Source: Limnohabitans sp. 2KL-17
Lineage (GTDB): Bacteria; Pseudomonadota; Gammaproteobacteria; Burkholderiales; Burkholderiaceae_C
Length of the DNA stretch: 64,000 nt
Direction of reading: 5' to 3'
Assembly: GCF_003063415.1 (NCBI RefSeq)
Contig: NZ_NESK01000011.1
Coordinates: 1-64,000, forward strand
The position numbers were made by a program, and so were the translations under genes. The stretch's first letter is position 1; each line of letters starts with the position of its first letter. Positions 34,120-43,009 of this stretch are shown here, one piece after another. The notes under the pieces were generated by a model, which made no database searches, was not told where the DNA came from, and saw only the letters and a program-made list of their open reading frames with translations.

Positions 34120-34704
34120 ATGCTAGACCTTCGAATCCAACAACACTTCATCGACAGTGCCGATTTGCACTACCAGGTGGCCGAGACTTTGGCCAAGCCT
34201 GTGGATGCGGCTGTTCAAGCGGTGTTGGCCTGTGTCACCGGGGGTGGCAAGGTGCTGGCGGGCGGCATGGGTCCTTCGGCTGCGTTGGCCCAGTATCTGG
34301 CGAATTTGCTGGTGGGCGGTTTCGAGCGAGAGCGCCCCGGCTTGGCGGCGTTGGCCTTGTCTTCAGACGCCCTGATGGCCACCCGATGGTCAGATGACCA
34401 AACCCTGGCCCGTCAGGTTCTGGCACTCGGGCAAACCGGGGATGTTCTGGTGCTCATCAGCGCCGACGGTGCAGAGCCTGCTTTGGCCTTGGCGGTGCAA
34501 GCCGCCCATGACCGGGAAATGAGCGTGCTGGCCTTGACCGGGCACCACGGGGGTGGTTTGGCCAGTCAACTGCGCGAAACCGATGTGCATGTGTGTGTGC
34601 CGCACGAGCGGGCCGCACGAATTCGTGAAGTGCAGCATTTGGTGCTGCACTGTCTGTGTGATGGAATTGACACCCAGCTTTTGGGTGAACAGGAGCCTTT
34701 TTAA
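34120..34704 (+). CDS. diaA: SIS-domain protein, DiaA/GmhA type
   Basis: The 194-residue phosphosugar-isomerase-fold protein begins MLDLRIQQHFIDSADLHYQV, then GGKVLAGGMGPSAALAQYLANLL (sugar-phosphate-like loop) and HERAARIREVQHLVLHCLCDGID. In E. coli DiaA, which binds DnaA and helps replication start, sits between yraN and dolP exactly as here; GmhA-type heptose isomerases look similar. ATG 34120 is chosen because the upstream frame is non-coding in character. dolP starts immediately after its stop. Confidence 0.9.
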   Translation: MLDLRIQQHFIDSADLHYQVAETLAKPVDAAVQAVLACVTGGGKVLAGGMGPSAALAQYLANLLVGGFERERPGLAALALSSDALMATRWSDDQTLARQVLALGQTGDVLVLISADGAEPALALAVQAAHDREMSVLALTGHHGGGLASQLRETDVHVCVPHERAARIREVQHLVLHCLCDGIDTQLLGEQEPF

Positions 34705-35331
34705 ATGAAACGCAATCTTCAATCTGTGGTCTTGAGCGGCGCTGTTTTGGCCGCCGCTTTGACGAGCCTGTCTGCTTGTGCGCCCCTGATCGTGGGTGGT
34801 GCTGTCATGACGGGCATTGTGGCCACTGACCGCCGCACCACGGGTGCGCAGGTCGAAGACGAGGGCATCGAGCTCAAAGTGGGCAGTGCGGTACGCCAGG
34901 ATTTGGGCGACCGTGTTCACCTGAATGTGACCAGCTTCAATCGCAAGGTGCTGCTCAGCGGCGAGGTCCGTGCCCAGGCCGACAAGGAGCGAGCAGAAAA
35001 GCTGGCGCAAAGCCAGGAAAACGTCCAGTCGGTGGTGAACGATCTGGCGGTGGCTCCCCCCAGCAGCATGATGCAGCGCTCCAAAGATACGGTGACCACC
35101 AGCCAGGTCAAGGCGGCCTTTGTCGATGCCAAGGACCTGCAGGTCAACGCGATCAAGGTGGTGACCGAGCGTGGCGTTGTGTACTTGATGGGGCGCGTGA
35201 CAGCGCGTGAAGCCAAACGTGCCAGCGACATCGTGCGCGGCATTGGTGGCGTGACCAAGGTGGTTCGGGTGTTTGACGAAATTTCTGAAGAAGAGCTCAA
35301 GCGCCTGAGTCAGCCACCGCTGTCCAAGTAA
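34705..35331 (+). CDS. dolP: BON-domain outer-membrane lipoprotein (DolP/YraP-like)
   Basis: The 208-residue protein has a lipoprotein signal with lipobox LSAC, Cys25. Two BON domains follow: about 60-125 (LNVTSFNRKVLLSGEVRAQ) and 135-200 (AIKVVTERGVVYLMGRVTA). DolP keeps the outer membrane intact and supports septal amidase activation. The ATG directly abuts the diaA stop codon, so translation is coupled. A strong terminator follows. Confidence 0.92.
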   Translation: MKRNLQSVVLSGAVLAAALTSLSACAPLIVGGAVMTGIVATDRRTTGAQVEDEGIELKVGSAVRQDLGDRVHLNVTSFNRKVLLSGEVRAQADKERAEKLAQSQENVQSVVNDLAVAPPSSMMQRSKDTVTTSQVKAAFVDAKDLQVNAIKVVTERGVVYLMGRVTAREAKRASDIVRGIGGVTKVVRVFDEISEEELKRLSQPPLSK

Positions 35332-35350
35332 CGGGGGCTTGCCCCACAAA

Positions 35351-35380
35351 AAAAGAGCGACCTGCGGGTCGCTCTTTTCG
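35351..35380 (+). terminator. Rho-independent terminator after dolP
   Basis: AAAAGAGCGACC and GGTCGCTCTTTT form a perfect 12-bp stem with a TGCG loop at 35363-35366. A- and T-runs on both sides make it usable from both directions, including the convergent dehydrogenase gene. Confidence 0.92.
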
Positions 35381-35412
35381 TGGTCAGCAGGCTTGAAACC
35401 AAGCCCGCATGT

Positions 35413-36318
35413 TCAGCGCAGCCGGCGAATCAGACTCGATGTGTCCCAGCGGCCACCGCCCATTTTTTGCACATCGCCATAAAACTGGTCGACCAATGCC
35501 GTGACCGGCAAACTTGCACCGTTGCGCTTGGCCTCGTCCAGCACCAAACCCAGGTCCTTGCGCATCCAGTCCACCGCGAAACCAAACTCGAACTTGTCAT
35601 CGACCATGGTCTTGCCCCGGTTGTCCAGTTGCCAGCTTTGGGCGGCACCCTTGCCGATCACATCCAGTACCTGGTGCATGTCCAGGCCCGCTTGCTGGCC
35701 AAATGCAATGGCCTCGGACAAGCCCTGCACCAGTCCGGCAATGCAGATCTGGTTGACCATTTTGGCCAGTTGGCCTGCACCCGAAGCACCCAGCAAAGTG
35801 AAGGCGCGGGAAAAGGCCATGGCGGCGGGCTTGACCGGGTCGAAGGCTGCCGCGTCGCCGCCGCACATGACGGTGAGCATGCCGTTTTGTGCCCCAGCCT
35901 GGCCACCCGAAACCGGCGCATCGATGAAATGCAAGCCTAATTTTTGGGCTTGAGCGTGCAACTCACGGGCCACTTCGGAAGACGCAGTGGTGTGGTCCAC
36001 AAAGATCGCGCCGGGCTTCATGCCGGCAAAAGCGCCATCGGGCCCCAGCACCACGCTGCGCAAATCAGCGTCGTTGCCTACGCAGGCAAACACCATGTCG
36101 GCGCCTGCGGCAGCTTCGCGGGGGCTTGGGGCACTGGCGTTGCCAGGACATTCGGCCAGCCAGCTGGCAGCCTTGGCGGCGCTGCGGTTGTAGACCGTGA
36201 CATGGTGACCTGCGCGGGCCAGGTGCCCCGCCATCGGGTAGCCCATCACGCCCAAGCCCAAAAAGGCGACTTTTCGGGCAGGCGTGGGTTCGTAGGTTTT
36301 GGTGGCAATTTGGCTCAT
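35413..36318 (-). CDS. 3-hydroxyisobutyrate dehydrogenase family oxidoreductase
   Basis: The 301-residue beta-hydroxyacid dehydrogenase has an N-terminal NAD fold (VAFLGLGVMGYPMAGHLA), the substrate-site motif FIDAPVSGGQAGAQNG and the catalytic Lys region ASGAGQLAKMVNQIC. Candidates are 3-hydroxyisobutyrate dehydrogenase (valine breakdown) or tartronate semialdehyde reductase; sequence reading cannot separate them. No valine-pathway genes are adjacent. The gene converges with dolP across a shared terminator. Confidence 0.9.
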   Translation of the reverse strand: MSQIATKTYEPTPARKVAFLGLGVMGYPMAGHLARAGHHVTVYNRSAAKAASWLAECPGNASAPSPREAAAGADMVFACVGNDADLRSVVLGPDGAFAGMKPGAIFVDHTTASSEVARELHAQAQKLGLHFIDAPVSGGQAGAQNGMLTVMCGGDAAAFDPVKPAAMAFSRAFTLLGASGAGQLAKMVNQICIAGLVQGLSEAIAFGQQAGLDMHQVLDVIGKGAAQSWQLDNRGKTMVDDKFEFGFAVDWMRKDLGLVLDEAKRNGASLPVTALVDQFYGDVQKMGGGRWDTSSLIRRLR

Positions 36319-36436
36319 GTGTGTCTCGGTGGGTTGTGCGAAGCAGCTAATTTAGCAGCCTGACTGAAGGGGGGGTGGAACGGGGTGTTATTGGCTGACA
36401 GGTTGGCGACTTCAGGGGTTTTGGTACGCTCAGGCC

Positions 36437-37120
36437 ATGAATGCTTTGATTGCAGAAAATTTGGCGCATGTTCAGGCTCAAATTGAGGCGGCTTGCCTTG
36501 CAGCGGGCCGTACCCCGGGCAGCGTCCGTTTGTTGGCCGTTTCCAAAACCTGGGGGCCGGATGCCGTGCGTCAGGCCCATGCCGCCGGCCAAACCGCCTT
36601 TGGTGAAAACTACATCCAGGAAGCGGTCGACAAAATCACCGCCCTGCGCGGCTTGCCTCTGGAATGGCATTGCATCGGCCCGATCCAGAGCAACAAGACG
36701 CGCTTGGTGGCCGAGCACTTTGACTGGGTGCACAGCATCGACCGCCTGAAAATCGCACAGCGCCTGAGCGAGCAACGCCCCGAAAACCTGGCGCCGCTGC
36801 AGGTGTGCATTCAGGTCAATGTGGATGGTGGTGCCACCAAGTCGGGTGTCGCACCGCAAGACTTGCCCGCGCTGGCGCAGGCGGTGGCGGCCTTGCCCCG
36901 TTTGCAGCTGCGTGGCCTCATGACCATCCCCGAGCCGGCCGAAACTGCTGCGCAGATGCACGCGGTGCACGCGCAAGCCAAAGCGCTTTTTGAAGCCCTG
37001 CGCCGGCAAGGTTTGCCGCTGGACACCTTGTCGATGGGCATGAGCGCCGACCTGGATGCCGCCATAGCCGAAGGCAGCACCCTGGTGCGGGTGGGCACCG
37101 CCATTTTTGGCAAACGCTGA
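36437..37120 (+). CDS. yggS: YggS/PLPBP family pyridoxal-phosphate homeostasis protein
   Basis: The 227-residue single-domain TIM barrel binds PLP through the Lys of LLAVSKTWGPDAV. Further family motifs are FGENYIQEAVDKI, WHCIGPIQSNKTR, CIQVNVDGGATKSG and LSMGMSADLDAAIAEG near the C-terminus. These proteins have no known catalytic activity and buffer PLP, affecting amino-acid balance. It is divergent from the dehydrogenase and stands alone. Confidence 0.95.
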   Translation: MNALIAENLAHVQAQIEAACLAAGRTPGSVRLLAVSKTWGPDAVRQAHAAGQTAFGENYIQEAVDKITALRGLPLEWHCIGPIQSNKTRLVAEHFDWVHSIDRLKIAQRLSEQRPENLAPLQVCIQVNVDGGATKSGVAPQDLPALAQAVAALPRLQLRGLMTIPEPAETAAQMHAVHAQAKALFEALRRQGLPLDTLSMGMSADLDAAIAEGSTLVRVGTAIFGKR

Positions 37121-37270
37121 GTTCTCAGGCTTTGCGGTCCGTGCTTGGCGTTTTGGCCGTGTTGGCTGGGCTTCCAAGCTTCATGGGCTGTTTTGCACGT
37201 GAATCAATACCCGTCTGAATTGTCCCGGACTTGACCGGCTCGCGCCTGGGCTGCGCCGCACAATGCCCCG

Positions 37271-39076
37271 ATGCAAGACATTCGATCTCCCCTTCAAGCG
37301 CAGGTGGTGCAGTGGTTGGTGGCCAGCGGCGATGCCGTGGCTGCTGGTGATGTGCTGGTGATTCTGGAAGCCATGAAGATGGAGCACGAAATCCGTGCCA
37401 CCCATGCCGGGCGACTGGGTGAGGTTTACTTTGAGGCCGGCGAGGCCGTGGGTGAGGGCGAAGTGCTGGCCGCGTTGACGGCACCGACTGAACAGTTGAC
37501 CGAGGTGTTGCTGTCGCCAATCAGCGTCACCTTACAAGGCTTACCCGCTGAGCGCGCAGACCTGGCCAAGCTGCAAGCGCGTCTGTCATTCACGCAAGAC
37601 GCGTTGCGCCCCGACGCAGTGGCCAAGCGCCACGCATTGGGCCTGCGCACCGCACGCGAAAACATCACCGATTTGTGCGACACCGGCTCGTTTGTCGAAT
37701 ACGGCGCTTTGGCTGTGGCGGCGCAAAGCCGCCGCCGCACGGCCGACGACCTGATGCGCAACACCCCGGCCGACGGCATGGTCACGGGCATCGGTTGCGT
37801 GAATGGCCAGCGTGTCGTGGTCATGGCCTATGACTTCACCGTGCTGGCGGGCACGCAAGGCATGCGCAACCACCAAAAAACCGACCGCATGCTGGGCATC
37901 GCCTTGCAGAACAATTTGCCAGTGGTGCTGTTTGCCGAGGGCGGCGGTGGGCGTCCCGGTGATGTCGACGTGGCCATCGTGGCCGGCTTGAACCTGGCGA
38001 CTTTTGCCTCGTTTGCGCGCCTCAATGGCCGTGTGCCAGTGGTGGGCGTGGTGGCAGGGCGTTGCTTTGCGGGCAATGCGGCGCTGCTGGGTTGCTGCGA
38101 CGTGATCATTGCCACGCGTGACAGTAACATCGGCATGGGCGGCCCCGCCATGGTCGAAGGCGGTGGCCTGGGCGTTTTCAAGCCCGAGCAGATCGGCCCA
38201 AGCGGCATTCAGCATGGCAACGGCGTGATCGATGTGTTGGTGGATGGCGAGGTGCAGGCCGTGGCAGTGGCCAGGCAGTACCTGTCTTTTTTTCAAGGTG
38301 CGCAAACCGATTGGCAGGCGCCACCCGCCGAGGCGCTGCGCCAGGTGGTGCCCGAAAACCGCTTGCGCGTGTACGACACCCGAACGGCCATGCAAGGCAT
38401 CACCGACGAGGGCAGTGTTTTGCAGCTGCGTACGGCTTTTGGCCTGGGTATTCACACCGCTTTGGCGCGGGTGGGTGGTCGCCCGGTCGGCATGCTGGCC
38501 AATAACCCTTTGCATTTGGGTGGCGCCATCGATGCCGATGCTGCCGACAAGGCGGCCCGCTTCATGCAGTTGTGCAATGCACATGGCTTGCCCATCGTGA
38601 GCCTGGTGGATACGCCAGGATTCATGGTTGGGCCCGATACCGAAGCCACGGCCCAGGTCCGCCATGTCTCGCGCATGTTTGTGGCGGCAGCGCACTTGCG
38701 GGTGCCGCTGCTCAGCGTGGTATTGCGCAAGGGCTATGGCTTGGGCGCGATGGCCATGACTGGCGGCGGCTTTCATGAAACCCTGGCCACCGTGGCCTGG
38801 CCCACTGGCGAGTTTGGTGGCATGGGCCTCGAAGGCGCGGTGCGCCTGGGCTACCGCAAAGAGCTTGAAGCCTTGCCCGAGGGCCCCGAGCGCGAGGCCT
38901 TGTTTGAACAACTGCTGGCGCAGCAATACGACAACGGCAGCGCCATCAACATGGCGGCTACGCTGGAGATCGATGCGGTGATCGACCCTGCGGCCACACG
39001 CGATTGGTTGGTGGCGGGTTTGCAGGCGGGGCAGATCAAGGCGGCCAGCGGGACCTTGGCGATCGATACTTGGTGA
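37271..39076 (+). CDS. Biotin-carrier/carboxyltransferase fusion, acyl-CoA carboxylase type
   Basis: The 601-residue protein fuses two parts of a biotin-dependent carboxylase. Residues 1-70 are a biotinyl domain with EAMKMEH, the biotinylated Lys being 36. Residues about 100-600 are a carboxyltransferase: VMAYDFTVLAGTQG, GRCFAGNAALLGCCD, then GRPVGMLANNP, LVDTPGFMVG and LRKGYGLGAMAMTGGG in the second crotonase-like half. In common propionyl- or methylcrotonyl-CoA carboxylases the carrier sits on the biotin carboxylase subunit instead. No carboxylase gene is adjacent, so its partner is elsewhere and the acyl-CoA substrate is unknown. Confidence 0.85.
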   Translation: MQDIRSPLQAQVVQWLVASGDAVAAGDVLVILEAMKMEHEIRATHAGRLGEVYFEAGEAVGEGEVLAALTAPTEQLTEVLLSPISVTLQGLPAERADLAKLQARLSFTQDALRPDAVAKRHALGLRTARENITDLCDTGSFVEYGALAVAAQSRRRTADDLMRNTPADGMVTGIGCVNGQRVVVMAYDFTVLAGTQGMRNHQKTDRMLGIALQNNLPVVLFAEGGGGRPGDVDVAIVAGLNLATFASFARLNGRVPVVGVVAGRCFAGNAALLGCCDVIIATRDSNIGMGGPAMVEGGGLGVFKPEQIGPSGIQHGNGVIDVLVDGEVQAVAVARQYLSFFQGAQTDWQAPPAEALRQVVPENRLRVYDTRTAMQGITDEGSVLQLRTAFGLGIHTALARVGGRPVGMLANNPLHLGGAIDADAADKAARFMQLCNAHGLPIVSLVDTPGFMVGPDTEATAQVRHVSRMFVAAAHLRVPLLSVVLRKGYGLGAMAMTGGGFHETLATVAWPTGEFGGMGLEGAVRLGYRKELEALPEGPEREALFEQLLAQQYDNGSAINMAATLEIDAVIDPAATRDWLVAGLQAGQIKAASGTLAIDTW

Positions 39077-39129
39077 GGCCCTAGCCCGTCAACAGCCCGG
39101 CAACAGCCAGGCTAACGGCCGCAGCAGTT

Positions 39130-40455
39130 TTATACCCGGGGCACCCGCGCAGGCAACACCGTGCCCACGCACTCGCCAAAGCCGATGCGCGCTGCACCGG
39201 TTTTTTCACACCAGCCGCGCAGCACCACGCTGTCGCCGTCTTCCAGCCAGGTGCGTTGCTCGCCATTCGGCAAGGCCATCGGGTTTTTGCCACCGGCGGT
39301 CAGCTCGATCAAAGCCGCGGCCTGGTCCAGCGTGGGGCCAGACAGGGTGCCGCTGCCAAACAGATCGCCTGGTTGCAGGTTGCAACCGTTCACCGTGTGG
39401 TGAGTGACCATTTGTGCCACGGTCCAGTAGGCGTGGCGGTAACTGGTGCGGCAAATGCTGGCGTCGGCTTGTCCTGCCGCGCGCATTTGCGGTGTGAGCA
39501 GGCCCACTTTCAACTGGATGTCAAAAGCCCCCCCGCTGCGGTTGGCCGCCGAGTCCAGATAAGCCATGGGCTGTGGGTCTTCGACCGGGCGGGTGAAGGG
39601 CACGCGGTATGGCGCCAGAGCTTCGAGCATGACCACCCATGGCGACAGGGTGGAGGCAAAGCTCTTGGACAGGAAGGGTCCCAGGGGCTGGTATTCCCAA
39701 CCCTGGATGTCGCGGGCCGACCAGTCGTTGAGCAGGCAGATGCCGAACACATGGTCTTCGGCTTGGGTGATGTCGATGGCTTCGCCCAATGCGTTGCCGC
39801 TGCCGATGAAAATCCCCAGCTCCAGCTCGATGTCCAGGCGCTTGCTGGGCCCCAAGGTGGGCTCGGTGGCACCGGGTGGCAGGGTCTGGCCCACCGGACG
39901 GCGAAACTGTTGGCCAGAGATGCCGATGCTGGAGGCGCGGCCGTGGTAACCGATGGGCACCCATTTGTAATTGGGCAGCAGTGGGTTGTCTGGGCGGAAC
40001 AGTCGGCCGATGTTGGTGGCGTGGTGCACCGAGGTGTAGAAGTCGGTGTAGTCACCAATGCGGGCGGGCACATCGAATTGCGCCTCGGCTTGTGGCACCA
40101 AGCAGGCTTGCAATGCGGCTTGCTCTGCAGCACCTTCGCGCAGTGCGCGTGACAGGGCCAGACGCAAGGCGCTCCAGGCCACATGGCCCATCGCCATCAA
40201 GGCATTGAGTTTGTCTTGGGCACCGGCTTGCACGGCTGCAGCTGCCGCGCCCTTGAAGACGCCCGTTTGGGCCACCGCAGCCAGGTCCAGAATTTGGTCG
40301 CCAATGGCGACGCCGCCACGAAAGGCTTCAGCCGAGCCTTGGTGACGAAACACCGCAAAGGGCAGGTTCTGGATGGGGAAGTCGCAGCCAGACAGGTGGG
40401 CCGAGCGGACCCAACTTTTCAGGGCGGGGTTGTGGGTTTCGTTCAAGGAGGTCAT
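39130..40455 (-). CDS. fahA: Fumarylacetoacetase
   Basis: Hydrolyses fumarylacetoacetate to fumarate and acetoacetate, the last step of tyrosine/homogentisate breakdown. At 441 residues it is the full two-domain enzyme. DYTDFYTSVHHATNIG and FRPDNPLLPNYKWVPIGYHG hold metal and catalytic residues; LDIELELGIFIG and LLNDWSARDIQGWEYQPLGP complete the metal site. Homogentisate dioxygenase (hmgA) is not in the window. It belongs to a minus-strand set with DUF2783 and an FAD hydroxylase, read in the order MarR, hydroxylase, DUF2783, fahA. Confidence 0.96.
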   Translation of the reverse strand: MTSLNETHNPALKSWVRSAHLSGCDFPIQNLPFAVFRHQGSAEAFRGGVAIGDQILDLAAVAQTGVFKGAAAAAVQAGAQDKLNALMAMGHVAWSALRLALSRALREGAAEQAALQACLVPQAEAQFDVPARIGDYTDFYTSVHHATNIGRLFRPDNPLLPNYKWVPIGYHGRASSIGISGQQFRRPVGQTLPPGATEPTLGPSKRLDIELELGIFIGSGNALGEAIDITQAEDHVFGICLLNDWSARDIQGWEYQPLGPFLSKSFASTLSPWVVMLEALAPYRVPFTRPVEDPQPMAYLDSAANRSGGAFDIQLKVGLLTPQMRAAGQADASICRTSYRHAYWTVAQMVTHHTVNGCNLQPGDLFGSGTLSGPTLDQAAALIELTAGGKNPMALPNGEQRTWLEDGDSVVLRGWCEKTGAARIGFGECVGTVLPARVPRV

Positions 40456-40506
40456 CGTGTTCTTTCATCAAGCCGCGCCGGCCTTGTGCATCCCGGCAGG
40501 CGCATG

Positions 40507-40695
40507 TCAAAGGTCTTGCAGGGCCGTGGCAATGTGTTGCTGGAATATCTTGTCGTCGGCCAGCGCATTGGCATTGAGCAAGGCCAGTTTGACGAGAAAC
40601 AACGGCGTCTTGTCAGGGCCGGCTTGGTCCATGGCGGTGGCCAGCGCGTCGTACACGGTCTCAAGACCGTCAATGGAAAGTGCTTTGTCAGACAT
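40507..40695 (-). CDS. DUF2783 small protein
   Basis: A 62-residue protein, MSDKALSIDGLETVYDALAT onward, ending ALQDL. It is acidic and probably all helical (KTPLFLVKLALLNANALADD). DUF2783 proteins are typically encoded next to FAD hydroxylases and fumarylacetoacetases in betaproteobacteria, as here, but their role is not known. It lies 11 bp downstream of the hydroxylase gene and 51 bp before fahA. Confidence 0.85.
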   Translation of the reverse strand: MSDKALSIDGLETVYDALATAMDQAGPDKTPLFLVKLALLNANALADDKIFQQHIATALQDL

Positions 40696-40706
40696 GGATT
40701 TCTTTC

Positions 40707-42397
40707 TTATTGCGGCAGGGCCGTGGTCAAGGCGGCTTGCAAGCGTGTGGCATCAAGTGTGAGCCAGCGCGCACAAATGTGCTGGTCGGGGCGCAGCAAA
40801 TACGCCCCGCCATTGGCTGGCACGCCATAGCGCTCGCGCAAGTGGCCATCGTTATCGGGCAGTGTCGTGTTGGCACCGGCCACGGCGTGTGCTGCACCGA
40901 CCGCAGTCACGTTCAAAGGCATGCCGTTTTTCCGTGCGGCATCGATGACGGTTTGCAGCGCCTGGGGAATGGCGGGTGCATCGGTGAAGTACAGCAGGTC
41001 AAAGCCGCCACCCAGGTGGTCCAGCAAGAAGTCATTGGCGCCCAGGCGCACGTTTTGCGGCGGCGCACCGTGGGCAGGCCCGGCCTTGAACAAGCCGTTG
41101 TCGTCGCCCGTGTTGTTGAGCATGGAGTGCGAGTATTCATGTGGCCGCGAGGTGCGCCAGTGGTACAGGGGGCGCACGAAGGCCTGGGTGAGTGAGAGTG
41201 AGAGCACCGCATCGCGCAGCAGGCGAAATCCTTTGCTGGGGGGGTCATGAAGCGTGTGCTTTTGCCCGATTCGGTGACGATCTCGCGGGCCGCGCCCACG
41301 CGTTCGGCGCTGTGGTTGGATAGCAGCGTTTTGCCCGCCAGGCCCTTGGCTACCAAAGCCAAGTGCCAGCCTAAGGACTGCGCGTCCTGAAAAGCCGTGT
41401 TGGCCCCGCGCACACCGAAGATGGGCAGCAGGTGCGCTGCGTCGCCCGTGAAAATCACGCTGCCGTGTACAAAGTCGGGCAGTGTCAGGGTGCGTGCGGA
41501 GTAGACCGAGGACCAGTCCATTTCCCACGGTGTCCCTGCATGCCCGATCATGGCCAGTTGCGCGTTGATGCGGGTCTTGAGCGACTCGGGGCGAAGCGCT
41601 TGCTCGGGTGTTTCGCCTTCGGGCAACTGGTAGTCCACGCGCCAGATACCGTGCGGTTCGCGGTGCATCAGTATGGTGTTGCCGGGGTTCCAGTCGGGGT
41701 CAAAATAAGCCAGTCTTTCGGTGGGCAATGGCAAGTCGATGCGGATGTCGGCGATCACGAAAAAGCCTTCGTAAGACGCGCCCTCCATCTGCAGGTTCAT
41801 CGCCGTGCGGATACCCGACCGCCCACCATCGGCAGCCACCACCCAGTCGCTTTCCAGAGCGTAGGGGCCCTCGGGCGTGTCGACTTCGAGCACGACATAA
41901 CCGTCTTTCTGGTCGACCTGGTTGACCTTGTTGCCCCAGCGGAACTCGATCAGCGGGTTGGCTTGGCAGGCGTCGTGCAGGTACTCTTCCATGAACTGCT
42001 GCTGCACATTGATGATCGGGAAAAATCGGTCATCGGCATCGTGCGGCGCTTCCATGCGGAACACGCGCTGGCCCCGGTAATACGAGTTGCCAAAGCGCCA
42101 GGGCAAGCCGCCTTCGGTTATCCGGTCGGCGACGCCGACTTGCTGCAGAATTTCCATCGATCGGCGTGTGAAACAAATCGCGCGGCTGCCTTGCGAGAAC
42201 TGCAACTCGGCCGACAGCACCACGCTGGCCACGCCGTGGCGCGCCAGCTCCAGCGCGGTCACCATGCCCGCCGGGCCAGAGCCGACGACCACGACTTTCT
42301 TTCGGTCCTGCTTCGGGTTAGCCGAGGCCAGCCAGGGCTTGAAAACTTCGTAGGTGTAATAAATGCAAGGACGCGCTTGGGTGGTGGGGGTGTGCAT
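40707..42397 (-). pseudogene. FAD-dependent aromatic hydroxylase, frameshifted
   Basis: Two minus-strand frames together make one MhpA-like hydroxylase. The first, from ATG 42397, has KKVVVVGSGPAGMVTALELA (FAD GxGxxG), VVAADGGRSGIR (DG motif) and FTGDAAHLLPIFGVRGANTA (GD motif). It runs to STRFMTPPAKDF and then becomes nonsense. The second frame takes over as PPSKGFRLLRDAVLSL and continues to TAA at 40707 with a thioredoxin-like C-terminal domain. The join is a run of seven G (41238-41244); eight would restore the frame. This is a one-base deletion or a sequencing error. The intact enzyme would be about 563 residues and may feed a homogentisate-type branch. Confidence 0.85.
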
Positions 42398-42420
42398 GGT
42401 GTGATGGCCTGGAGTGGGTT

Positions 42421-42855
42421 TCAGCGAGGGCGGGCGTGGGCGATCAGGCGGTCGAACAGGGCGCTCAAGCTCGCCTGCTCTTTCGCTGTGAGGCAGCCAA
42501 AAATCTGTTCGTTGCGTTGGTTGATCATGTCCATGGCGCGCTGGAACACTTGGCGCCCGGAGGGTGTGAGCGTGAGCACCACGCCCCGGCCATCGCCCGG
42601 GTGGTCGGCTTTGAGCACCAGACCCTGATCGGCCAGGGACTGCGCAGCCCGGCTGGCCTGGCCTTTGTTCAGGTTGGCTTTGTCGGCCAGCTCCTTGACC
42701 GACAAAGGCTCGAATGCGCCAATCGTCGACAGGCATCGCCCGTCGCTCATCGACAAACCAGTGCGCTCCGGGTAGGCCGATTGACTGTCGGCATCGGTCA
42801 GTTTGTGCAGTTGGTGCAGACGGTAGGTCAGCGTGCGGTCGAGCTGCGGGGTCAT
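42421..42855 (-). CDS. MarR-family transcriptional regulator
   Basis: A 144-residue winged-helix regulator. LTYRLHQLHKLTD is the dimer helix, PLSVKELADKANLNKGQASRAAQSL the helix-turn-helix, and HPGDGRGVVLTLTPSG the wing. It lies 23 bp upstream of the frameshifted hydroxylase on the same strand and probably controls that operon in response to an aromatic acid. The preceding 60 bp are AT-rich and contain the likely promoter. Confidence 0.9.
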   Translation of the reverse strand: MTPQLDRTLTYRLHQLHKLTDADSQSAYPERTGLSMSDGRCLSTIGAFEPLSVKELADKANLNKGQASRAAQSLADQGLVLKADHPGDGRGVVLTLTPSGRQVFQRAMDMINQRNEQIFGCLTAKEQASLSALFDRLIAHARPR

Positions 42856-42962
42856 GTTTTTACCGGGTCTCTTTGCCTTGAAGAAGCTGGATTCTAGATT
42901 TATTTTGTTGCGAGCGCAACTATTTATGCCGTGGAGAGGTGTGTGCCAGCCCGTGAGCCAAA

Positions 42963-42992
42963 AAAAACGCCTGAGGATCGCTCAGGCGTTGT
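42963..42992 (-). terminator. Terminator of the glcD gene
   Basis: On the minus strand AACGCCTGAG and CTCAGGCGTT form a 10-bp stem with a 5-base loop, followed by a run of seven T. It lies 18 bp after the glcD stop. Confidence 0.88.
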
Positions 42993-43009
42993 CTGGGCGC
43001 TTTTTTTAC

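Noticed and set aside
37121..37270. Small gene or RNA between yggS and the carboxyltransferase gene
   Set aside because: No start with a ribosome site, no tRNA-like fold and only a weak 5-bp hairpin were found.
37586..38926. 446-codon open frame antisense to the carboxyltransferase gene
   Set aside because: His/Gln-rich shadow with no motif; the sense strand has all catalytic segments of the family.
41230..41250. Programmed ribosomal frameshift in the hydroxylase
   Set aside because: Close family members are single-frame enzymes, and the run is a plain homopolymer without a stimulating structure that I can see; deletion or sequencing error is simpler.
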